Shown here piece after piece: positions 14,489 to 21,396 of a stretch of 64,000 nucleotides of DNA. The notes beneath the pieces were generated by a model. The model was not told where the DNA came from and searched no databases. It worked only from the letters and a program-made list of their open reading frames with translations. The position numbers were made by a program, and so were the translations under genes. Within the stretch, counting starts at the first letter, position 1. Each line of letters begins with the position of its first letter. Source of the DNA: DATJPR01 sp963811705 (GTDB lineage: Bacteria; Bacteroidota; Ignavibacteria; UBA10030; UBA6906); assembly GCA_963811705.1 (NCBI GenBank), contig CAWESL010000017.1, positions 1-64,000 of the forward strand, given 5' to 3'.

Positions 14489-14627
14489 GCCAACAAGCTC
14501 CCCATCCCGATCGGAGATCGGGACGGGGTCTTCGACTGGAGCCCGCCCGAATGACCGAACCGTACGGCTTAGCTTCTCGTTCGGTCGCCAGGGCGCCATG
14601 CGATCTGGCGGAGGCGGGCCGTTAGGC
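14489..14627 (+). repeat. attC-like site 16 (terminal, degenerate)
   Basis: R' GTTAGGC is intact at 14621-14627; the left box reads GCCAAC at 14489-14494 (one base lost). The core is absent. The GATCGGGAC/GTCTTCGACTGGAG left part resembles site 1. 139 bp. It is the last recognisable site and marks the right edge of the array. Confidence 0.6.
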
Positions 14628-14703
14628 GGCGCTGTCCAGAAAGCGAGACATCATTGAATGCCCGCGAGCGGATGGCAATCCGCTTGAAAGAAAGACTTAG
14701 ACT

Positions 14704-16146
14704 ATGACCAATATCAGCTCCTTCTTTAGACAATCATTCGCAATCATCTTCCTGTTGGCAACATGGTCAGTTCCTGCGCAAACCCAGGAAACCGATATCG
14801 CCTCGTCGTTTCCAGATTCGTCAACGCCGTTTCATCCGCTTCAAATCGGCAACGCCTGGGTTTATTCCCACCATGAGGCATGGCAGCAGTACTCTCAATT
14901 TAAGGGCTACAAAACAAGTCAAGTTATCGGTGACACGCTGCTCGGTGGCAGGATATACTCTGTCCTCCAAGATCGTCTGCTGTATGCCGGCACGACCTCA
15001 TATGAATATTTAAGGTTCGATAGCGGGAGCGCCAACGTCTATATGTTTGAAGGAAATGGATCAGAGCATCTGTACGACAGCCTGTCGTGTGCGACATGCA
15101 ACGATCCGACGAAAAAGATTGCGATCGTGAGCAACATCGCTGACACGGTCTTCGGCATGACACTCCCAACTCGGACTGTCTATTATTCACCGGTCATAGA
15201 CGGTGCCTATGATTACAAATTTGCCTACGGCATCGGGCTTGTTGAGTCCGGGAGCGATGATGGTAATGGCTATACCACGAACGACTCAGTGGTTTATGCG
15301 CTGGTAAAGGGGCACGCATACGGAGCCAATCCGCTTCCGCGACTCGTGGATTCTCTGGCCCAGTATTATCCCATGCACCTTGGAGATCAGTGGACCTATA
15401 GGCGAGTGGTTTCGAGCGCGACAGTTCATGACACCGTGCACTTGTTGGTCAAAATCACGGGTGACACCGTTCTTGGTACGACACACTTTGCGGTTTTTCA
15501 TCAGACGAATTTGCGAACCGATGAGATGCTTGCGTTTTTTCAACGTTTCGACAGCTCCAACGGGACGTTAATTCGAAACGGCAGCGTGGAAGATAACGTG
15601 TTTGTCGATAAACCATTGGCGTTGTTTCAAGATGAATCCCTTCAATTGCTTCACGTAGCTCCAGATTCTGTTTTGGGGTTGAAGACGTTGGCACGAAGCA
15701 TAAGTGCGTGGATGAATCCTGGCTGGTTTGGGAAGCGGGAGTACGCCTTTGGATTGGGTCTGGTACGATCCAGCTATCAAAGAACCCAGGATTCCTCGGA
15801 AACTTGTGAGCTTGTGCAGGCCTCCATTCAAGGCAAAGAGTTCGGGACATCCGCTGTCCCGAAAGCCCGCGGAGCCCTTCCCAGGTTCACTCAGCTCCTT
15901 CAGAACTATCCAAATCCATTCAATCCGAGTACCACCATTCGCTTCATATTGCCCTATGCTGCGCACGTCAAGATTGAACTTTCTAATGTCCTCGGAGAGG
16001 ATGTAGCAACCCTGGTAGAGAAAAGATTTCTTGCGGGGACTTACGCCGTGAAATGGGAGGCACGGAATCTCCCGAGTGGGGTATACTTATGCAGACTAAT
16101 AACCGATAAGGGGGTGGAGACGATGAAGCTATTGTTGCTTCGTTGA
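14704..16146 (+). CDS. T9SS-secreted protein with type A sorting domain
   Basis: A 480-residue secreted protein: signal peptide MTNISSFFRQSFAIIFLLATWSVPAQ, two related strand-rich blocks that both open with a PLQIGNAWVYS / PMHLGDQWTYR segment (about residues 50 and 225), then a T9SS type A C-terminal domain beginning LLQNYPNPFNPSTTIRFIL and ending MKLLLLR. The repeated block suggests internal duplication. Two Cys in SLSCATCNDP may form a local disulfide. It follows the last attC-like site with no site after it, so it is either the chromosome flank or a cassette that lost its attC. Confidence 0.85.
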   Translation: MTNISSFFRQSFAIIFLLATWSVPAQTQETDIASSFPDSSTPFHPLQIGNAWVYSHHEAWQQYSQFKGYKTSQVIGDTLLGGRIYSVLQDRLLYAGTTSYEYLRFDSGSANVYMFEGNGSEHLYDSLSCATCNDPTKKIAIVSNIADTVFGMTLPTRTVYYSPVIDGAYDYKFAYGIGLVESGSDDGNGYTTNDSVVYALVKGHAYGANPLPRLVDSLAQYYPMHLGDQWTYRRVVSSATVHDTVHLLVKITGDTVLGTTHFAVFHQTNLRTDEMLAFFQRFDSSNGTLIRNGSVEDNVFVDKPLALFQDESLQLLHVAPDSVLGLKTLARSISAWMNPGWFGKREYAFGLGLVRSSYQRTQDSSETCELVQASIQGKEFGTSAVPKARGALPRFTQLLQNYPNPFNPSTTIRFILPYAAHVKIELSNVLGEDVATLVEKRFLAGTYAVKWEARNLPSGVYLCRLITDKGVETMKLLLLR

Positions 16147-16201
16147 ATCAGGAAGGTTCCAATACATCATCATCCCAATTCACCAACAAGTCTTCGAGGC
16201 G

Positions 16202-17602
16202 ATGAGTATGGTATCCAACGCTTTATTCCCCAGGAGCGGCTTTAAGGAATCCATCACGCTCTTTCTTCATACAGGAGTCCTTCTCTTTGCTCTTGCCGGC
16301 ATGCCCCGGGTCTTTGCGCAGCCGACAGTACCGGCGCCGCTGGCAAACACTCCTCCGATGGGTTGGAACAGCTGGGATTCCTATGGCACTGCCGTGAACG
16401 AGGATCAGGTGAAGGCGACCGCGGAGGCAATGGCTCGTCACCTTGCGCCCTTCGGGTACCAGTATGTTGTTGTGGATATCCAGTGGTACCAGCCGACGGC
16501 CCGGGGACACGACTATATCCCCGGGGCCCCACTGACGATGGACGGTTACGGCCGGCTGGTTCCCGCCGCAACGAAGTTTCCTTCATCAGCGAACGGTGCC
16601 GGCTTCAAGCCCCTTGCCGATTACGTCCATGCCCTCGGTCTCAAATTCGGCATTCATATTATGCGCGGAATTCCCCGCCAGGCAGTCCAAGAGAATACGC
16701 CGATAGTGGGGACACCGTACCGCGCTGTCGACATCGCGGACACCGCCAATCGGTGCGTCTGGAACCCGGACATGTGGGGTATCGATGTGCGAAAACCGGG
16801 TGGGCAGGAGTACTACGATGCAATCGCGCAACTGTACGCCTCCTGGGGGGTCGACTTTGTGAAAGCCGACGACATGGGAAGCCACCGATTCCAGCCCCGC
16901 GAAATTCGCGCATTGCGTCGGGCCCTTGACCAGACCGGCAGGCCTATCGTGCTGAGCATTTCGCCCGGGCCCGCGCCTCTCGATGCTGCAGCATTCCTCG
17001 CGCAACACGCTCAAATGTGGCGCATCTCGGATGACTTCTGGGACGACTGGAAGCTCGTGCGCCGACAATTCGACTATGCTCGCGATTGGGCCCGGTTCGT
17101 AGGCGATAACAGCGCGTGGCCCGACGCCGACATGCTCCCCCTCGGCAGGCTGCGGCTCACAGATTCGGCGGGGCGGGGAACCCCGACACGGCTTTCTCCC
17201 GACGAGCAGCGGACGGTGATGACCCTCTGGTGCATCTTTCGATCGCCGCTTATTATGGGCGGGGACTTACTCACTCTCGACACGGCGACCCTCGCCCTCC
17301 TAACCAATCGTGGAGTGCTGGATGTAAACCAGCGAGGCCAGCATCCCCGCCAGGTGCTTGAGAGGCCTGGGCTGCGCGTTTGGCGTTCCAGCATCCCGGG
17401 AAGCACGGATCGATACCTCGCAGTATTCAATCTCGATTCCGAGGTCCGACGAATCACCTTAACCTGGAAGGAAGTCAAAATCGGAAAGGGTCCGCACCAG
17501 GTACTGGATCTGTGGAGCCGTCGTTCGCTGGGAGACGCCGAGCAACTCGATGTCAGACTTGTCCAGCACGGTAGTGCACTCTTTCGTATCAGCAATCCAT
17601 GA
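16202..17602 (+). CDS. Alpha-galactosidase-like glycoside hydrolase (GH27 family)
   Basis: A 466-residue secreted enzyme. A signal peptide (TLFLHTGVLLFALAGMPRVFA) is followed by the GH27 opening TPPMGWNSWDSYG (about residues 50-63), YVVVDIQWYQP, LGLKFGIHIMRGIPRQA, GVDFVKADDMGSH (candidate nucleophile Asp near residue 221, in the place of the usual YLKYD), RISDDFWDDW (candidate acid/base Asp) and the C-terminal beta-sandwich after LLTNRGVLDVNQ. GH27 enzymes release terminal alpha-galactose from oligosaccharides; some members act on other sugars, and the IMRGIPRQAV loop differs from textbook enzymes, so substrate is uncertain. It is 55 bp downstream of the T9SS gene, same strand. Confidence 0.88.
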   Translation: MSMVSNALFPRSGFKESITLFLHTGVLLFALAGMPRVFAQPTVPAPLANTPPMGWNSWDSYGTAVNEDQVKATAEAMARHLAPFGYQYVVVDIQWYQPTARGHDYIPGAPLTMDGYGRLVPAATKFPSSANGAGFKPLADYVHALGLKFGIHIMRGIPRQAVQENTPIVGTPYRAVDIADTANRCVWNPDMWGIDVRKPGGQEYYDAIAQLYASWGVDFVKADDMGSHRFQPREIRALRRALDQTGRPIVLSISPGPAPLDAAAFLAQHAQMWRISDDFWDDWKLVRRQFDYARDWARFVGDNSAWPDADMLPLGRLRLTDSAGRGTPTRLSPDEQRTVMTLWCIFRSPLIMGGDLLTLDTATLALLTNRGVLDVNQRGQHPRQVLERPGLRVWRSSIPGSTDRYLAVFNLDSEVRRITLTWKEVKIGKGPHQVLDLWSRRSLGDAEQLDVRLVQHGSALFRISNP

Positions 17603-17718
17603 TGGCGGCGCAATCAAGCACGGAGTTGGCCTATCGAGGACCATTGGCTGCTCTTGCCTCTCGCACCAATGTCCCATCACCACAATGGGTTCACGCTAAG
17701 TTCCCAGGAGGCAGTCCT

Positions 17719-18162
17719 ATGCAAGATGATAGCGGCGCGCCGAAATCGAAGATTGTCATCTTCATCATCGTTGGGTTTGCGGGTTTCACTTTTGGCGCCT
17801 ACCTTTTATGGGACATTCTTGACTTTGCTTCGGTGGCGGAGGAGGGGGAAGGAAAGATCCTCTCGAGAAATGCATCGAGTTTTGTGATTCAGTATAGTGT
17901 TAACGGTCAGACCTTTGCCATTACCGAAGCGTTACCAAGTACAAAGGGCATGAGTGGTCTCGAACGTTCTCGACTTCAGCCGGGGACGACGGTGGCCATT
18001 TTCTATGAGCCTCAGTCCCCCGGTACGGCCCGATGGAATGCGCAACGAAATTGGATCTTCCCGCTCTGTGTCATCGCAGTTTCTGTCCTGTGTGGTTTTG
18101 TGGGATTCTTTCCGGATCGCGCAAGGAGGCCGTTTGGCAGTCGAAATGCGATGGCACGATGA
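17719..18162 (+). CDS. DUF3592-like membrane protein
   Basis: A 147-residue protein with a membrane segment at each end (IVIFIIVGFAGFTFGAYLLW and WIFPLCVIAVSVLCGFVGFF) and an extramembrane beta-domain between them (GEGKILSRNASSFVIQYSVNGQTF...VAIFYEPQSPG). That layout and the VxxxYxPxxP-like motif match DUF3592 proteins. Function unknown. The start is set at ATG 17719 because AGGAGG is at 17706-17711; the open frame from 17599 has no support. Confidence 0.7.
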   Translation: MQDDSGAPKSKIVIFIIVGFAGFTFGAYLLWDILDFASVAEEGEGKILSRNASSFVIQYSVNGQTFAITEALPSTKGMSGLERSRLQPGTTVAIFYEPQSPGTARWNAQRNWIFPLCVIAVSVLCGFVGFFPDRARRPFGSRNAMAR

Positions 18163-18363
18163 AGGAAAGGTTCCAGAAACCCGGTGTTGAAGCACGAGGA
18201 ATAAACATCAGGCACCGGGACGCGAATCATCTGGGCTCGCACCGGGAGTCACGTCGGTCGGCCCGACAACCAACTCCGCATTCTGTCAGAATGGGGATGA
18301 CCTCCGCGGCCGGCAACGGAATAGAGACCTGCGGCAAAGAAGACCACAAAATGAGGCGTCAGC
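18163..18363. other. Non-coding gap, about 200 bp
   Basis: No convincing gene, RNA or hairpin is visible here. An open frame crosses it but lacks a credible start and family resemblance. Confidence 0.5.
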
Positions 18364-18987
18364 ATGGACTTCCAGGACCAACAAATTCTGTCGCAATATC
18401 TTCAATCAGGCGAACACCTCTTGTGGACAGGTCGCCCGCTGACCGGGTTCCTCCTGCGAAGGGCTGACGTTTTCAAAATTCCCTTTAGCATACTCTGGGG
18501 AGGGATTGCCTTTGCGTGGGAAATCATAGCGTATTCCCTGGACGCACCGCTGTTCTTCCTTTTGTTTGGGGTGCCTTTTGTCCTCGTCGGAGTCTACATC
18601 ATCGCCGGCAGATTCTTCGTCGATATGCTTCGACGAAGCAAGACGATCTACGGTTTGACCGACCAACGGGTCTTGATCCATTCCGGCATCGTACATCAGA
18701 CGCTGGATGCGCTTCCGGTACGGGCTCTGCCTGAGACAACGCTTTCGGTTCGCCCCGACGGACGGGGGACGATTACCTTCGGTCCGACGAACATTCTTGC
18801 TGAAATGAAATTCTCTATCGCGTGGAGGGGGGATAAACGAGTTACCGTGCCGATGTTTGAACTCATCGAGAACGCTTCCGCGGTTTACCAAAAGCTGGGA
18901 GGACTGCTATGCAAACAAGAGGATGGCGAAAGTCTGCCTTTCGATCCGACGTTAGAATCTTCAATCCACCAAGAAAACACACAATAA
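18364..18987 (+). CDS. Bacterial PH-domain membrane protein
   Basis: A 207-residue protein. GEHLLWTGRPLTG near the N terminus and TIYGLTDQRVLIHSGIV with SVRPDGRGTITFG in the middle are the usual markers of bacterial PH-like (bPH2/YdbS-type) domains. Two adjacent membrane helices precede that domain (IPFSILWGGIAFAWEIIAY and FFLLFGVPFVLVGVYIIAG). The role is unknown. The start ATG at 18364 overlaps no other gene. Confidence 0.75.
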   Translation: MDFQDQQILSQYLQSGEHLLWTGRPLTGFLLRRADVFKIPFSILWGGIAFAWEIIAYSLDAPLFFLLFGVPFVLVGVYIIAGRFFVDMLRRSKTIYGLTDQRVLIHSGIVHQTLDALPVRALPETTLSVRPDGRGTITFGPTNILAEMKFSIAWRGDKRVTVPMFELIENASAVYQKLGGLLCKQEDGESLPFDPTLESSIHQENTQ

Positions 18988-19182
18988 TCCAGCCACCCGT
19001 CTACTTTCGTTAGTATCGATGACCGGTCGGGCGACCATGCGCATCGTCGAAGCCGGCATCGTGAAATCCCGGCAGAGCAGGAGGTTCTGGTGCTTCGGCT
19101 TCTGGGTAGCAATCGGAACAACCCCTTTGTGGCAAAGCCGGCCAAGAACCTGCCAAAAGTATGGAAAAAAAGGCGGATTCGC

Positions 19183-19211
19183 TTGACTTCTGCCTTGTAG
19201 AGCGCTAAATT
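19183..19211 (+). promoter_or_regulatory. Candidate sigma-70-type promoter of the SPOR gene
   Basis: TTGACT at 19183-19188 and TAAATT at 19206-19211 with a 17-bp spacer, 71 bp upstream of the SPOR protein start. The rest of the 295-bp gap from 18988 shows nothing else. Confidence 0.5.
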
Positions 19212-19282
19212 AGGCCAGTGAATTAGCATCGAATCGTGCTGAACGGAATCCCCACCCTCCCTTTCTCGCAGGAGATGTGATC

Positions 19283-19948
19283 ATGCCGCGTATTAACTTG
19301 AAAGATCAGGATCCGCTTCCTCCCTCTTCATCTCCGAACGATTCGTCGGGGGGCACGCCACCAATACCGGATGGATTTGGAGAGGAACCCAACAAGAAGA
19401 CTCCCTGGCTTATTTTCGTTGCGCTGTTTTTGGTTGCCGCTGTCGCGGTAGTCTTCTTGAATCAGAAGAATATCATCCATCTTTGGGGGCGCAGGCCACC
19501 GCCGGTCATGGAAGCCCTTCCCGAACCTGCGCCGATGACGCCAAACGATTCGGCTGCGATGGCGGTTTCCGCTCCAAGCAGCACGCCTTCGGAATCGGCG
19601 ACGAAGACGCCTCCGGCAACAATGAAAGCGACCCCGGAAAGATCTTCGCCGGCGGTTCGCGAGCAGTCGGGTTCGTCATCTCTTTCTGCTGCACCCGCCG
19701 GCTCGTCCACGGGAGGCTATGCCGTTCAAGTCTCTTCATGGCCGGGCAAGAGCCGGGCTGATGCGATTGCTGCTGAGCTGGCTGACAAGGGCTTTCGCGC
19801 CTATGTGTTCGACGGTTTGGTGAACGGGGTGACCTGGTACAGGGTGCGGGTGGGGAATTTCGCAACGTCGAGAGAGGCGAACAGCACAGTGTCGGCTCTT
19901 GAGGAAAAGGGGTATGCGGGGGGGATTGTAGTGCGAGCAGGCAAGTAA
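19283..19948 (+). CDS. SPOR-domain membrane protein
   Basis: A 221-residue bitopic protein. A short Pro/Ser-rich cytoplasmic part is followed by one membrane helix (WLIFVALFLVAAVAVVFL), a long Pro/Ala/Ser/Thr-rich periplasmic linker and a C-terminal SPOR domain (GGYAVQVSSWPGKSRADAIAAELADKGFRAYVF...TWYRVRVGNFATSREANSTVSALEEKGYAGGIVV). SPOR domains bind glycan strands stripped of stem peptides, at division sites or other remodelling sites. AGGAG at 19270-19274 fits the ATG at 19283 better than the GTG at 19277. The layout resembles FtsN-type or DedD-type proteins; a division role is inference. Confidence 0.85.
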   Translation: MPRINLKDQDPLPPSSSPNDSSGGTPPIPDGFGEEPNKKTPWLIFVALFLVAAVAVVFLNQKNIIHLWGRRPPPVMEALPEPAPMTPNDSAAMAVSAPSSTPSESATKTPPATMKATPERSSPAVREQSGSSSLSAAPAGSSTGGYAVQVSSWPGKSRADAIAAELADKGFRAYVFDGLVNGVTWYRVRVGNFATSREANSTVSALEEKGYAGGIVVRAGK

Positions 19949-19961
19949 TGAAATTGTTGAA

Positions 19962-19983
19962 GGGGTGACCGGTCGGTCACCCC
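19962..19983. terminator. Hairpin between convergent genes, candidate terminator
   Basis: GGGGTGACC at 19962-19970 pairs perfectly with GGTCACCCC at 19975-19983 around a 4-nt loop; five Ts follow after AGGA on the plus strand. The right arm contains the stop codon of the glcD-like gene (minus strand). It suits the end of the SPOR gene and perhaps both genes. Confidence 0.55.
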
Positions 19984-21377
19984 AGGATTTTTCCGGGGTT
20001 CAGGATCCCGGCGGGGTCAAATATCTTCTTGATTTCCGCCATAAGCCGCCGTTCCGTCTCTCCGATGGCAAGGGAGAGATACCTGCGTTGTGAGTAACCG
20101 ATTCCGTGTTCGCCGGAGATGGTCCCCCCGAGGGAGACCGTGAGCCGGAAGATCTCCCGGATCGCCTCGTCAAGCTGCTTGTCCCACACCTCATCCGCAA
20201 GATTGCCCTTCAGAATGTTTACGTGGCAGTTCCCGTCCCCTGCATGGCCGTAGCAAATGGCGGTGATACCGTACCGACCGCAGATTTCCTTGACGCCGTG
20301 AACAAGCCTCGGGAGTTCTGCCCGGGGGACGACAGTGTCTTCTTCCTTGTATGCCGAGATTGATTTGACCGCTTCCCCGATGCTCCGCCTCAAGGCCCAG
20401 ATGTCGGCCACCTTCACCGGATCGTCCGCAAGAACGACATCCTGCGCGCCGAACTTTTCCACCACTTCCGCAATTGTCCCCAGTTGTTCCATGAGAAGTT
20501 CTTCATGATTCCCATCGACTTCGATCAGTAACTGCGCACCGGCGTTTCCGTTGGGCCAGTTCTTCTTGAGCTTTTCCTCCGCCGCCTTCACGGCGGCATG
20601 TTCCATGAACTCCAGAGCGGAAGGCGTAATGCCGCTCTGGAAGATCGCTGCGACCGCCGAGGCGGCGGACTCCAGCGTGTCGAAAGGCACCAGCACGAGT
20701 CGCCGGAGGCGGGGGAGAGGAATCAACTTCACGCGAATTTTCGTGATGATGGCGAGCGTTCCTTCGCTCCCGACGAGAAGTTGCGTGAGATTATATCCGG
20801 TGGAATTCTTCAGCACGCCTGCGCCGGTGTGGATGATCTCTCCGCTCGGAAGGACCGCTTCGAGCGCAAGGATGTAGTCTCTCGTGACACCGTACTTCAC
20901 CGCTCTCGGGCCGCCTGCGTTCTCAGAGAGATTTCCTCCAAGATGACTTGTCCCGCGTGATGAAGGGTCGGGGGGATAGAACAGTCCCAGCTTTTCGACT
21001 TCTTCCTGCAACCGTTGAGTGGTGACTCCGGGCTCTGCCTCCGCCTGAAAATTCTGAGCATCGATGGTAAGGATCTTGTCAAACCGTTCCATTGAAAGAC
21101 AGATCCCGCCATGAATCGGAAGGGCGCCGCCGGACAGTCCCGTTCCTCCTCCCCGCGGGGTCACCGGAACGCCCGCGGCGGTCGCGATCTTCATAATGGC
21201 AGAGATCTCCCCCGGGGTTTGGGGTTTGACGACGACATCGGGGGGGAACACATAGTCCTCTGTCTCGTCCTGGCCATACAAGACAAGGGCGTCGTGATCT
21301 ACGATGACCCGTTCGCGGCCGAGCAACGAAGTCAGCGCGGCGACAAGCTCGGGGAGTCGTTTCGTTGGTTCTACCAT
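19977..21377 (-). CDS. glcD: FAD-linked oxidase, glycolate oxidase subunit GlcD-like / D-lactate dehydrogenase-like
   Basis: A 466-residue flavoprotein of the PCMH/VAO family. The FAD-binding part shows VTPRGGGTGLSGGALPIHGGICLSMERFD, then LGGNLSENAGGPRAVKYGVTRDYILALEAVLPSGE and NSTGYNLTQLLVGSEGTLAIIT. The C-terminal cap contains CYGHAGDGNCHVNIL and GTISGEHGIGYSQRRYL. Members oxidise 2-hydroxyacids such as glycolate or D-lactate; no GlcE/GlcF or Fe-S partner lies nearby, so D-lactate or another 2-hydroxyacid is as likely. ATG 21377 is chosen; an in-frame GTG at 21383 is possible. Last gene of the leftward run. Confidence 0.88.
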   Translation of the reverse strand: MVEPTKRLPELVAALTSLLGRERVIVDHDALVLYGQDETEDYVFPPDVVVKPQTPGEISAIMKIATAAGVPVTPRGGGTGLSGGALPIHGGICLSMERFDKILTIDAQNFQAEAEPGVTTQRLQEEVEKLGLFYPPDPSSRGTSHLGGNLSENAGGPRAVKYGVTRDYILALEAVLPSGEIIHTGAGVLKNSTGYNLTQLLVGSEGTLAIITKIRVKLIPLPRLRRLVLVPFDTLESAASAVAAIFQSGITPSALEFMEHAAVKAAEEKLKKNWPNGNAGAQLLIEVDGNHEELLMEQLGTIAEVVEKFGAQDVVLADDPVKVADIWALRRSIGEAVKSISAYKEEDTVVPRAELPRLVHGVKEICGRYGITAICYGHAGDGNCHVNILKGNLADEVWDKQLDEAIREIFRLTVSLGGTISGEHGIGYSQRRYLSLAIGETERRLMAEIKKIFDPAGILNPGKILG

Positions 21378-21396
21378 GCGCACCGTAGGGTCTCGT

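Larger units (their letters stand above)
42..14627 (+). mobile_element. Integron-like gene cassette array with 16 attC-like sites, no integrase in window
   Basis: Sixteen related repeats in one orientation separate fifteen complete short segments, each with one gene or one TA pair. Every repeat opens with a box close to RYYYAAC (usually GCCTAAC) followed by AA and a GC-rich arm, and most close with the complementary arm, GGCC and GTTRRRY (usually GTTAGGC). This is the R''/spacer/L''...L'/spacer/R' plan of integron attC sites. Cargo (TA pairs in reverse orientation, orphan secreted proteins, single enzymes) is also integron-like. The orientation puts any attI and intI to the left of position 1. 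No tyrosine recombinase is encoded in these 64 kb, so it is either a sedentary integron cut by the window edge or an integrase-less cluster (CALIN). The sites are longer than usual attC (about 60-140 bp). Confidence 0.85.

Noticed and set aside
42..14627. CRISPR array or simple tandem repeat
   Set aside because: Repeats are 118-340 bp and hairpin-rich, and spacers are 65-1740 bp with complete genes; this does not fit CRISPR. Consistent orientation, gene content and R/L box layout fit attC better.
42..14627. MITE or insertion-sequence family with GCCTAAC/GTTAGGC terminal inverted repeats
   Set aside because: MITE copies would be in both orientations and flanked by target duplications. All copies here face the same way, alternate strictly with single genes, and have asymmetric AA/GGCC spacers typical of attC. 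Not fully excluded.
19161..19208. 15-codon frame starting ATGGAAAAAAAGG
   Set aside because: No ribosome-binding site, and it overlaps the candidate promoter of the SPOR gene.
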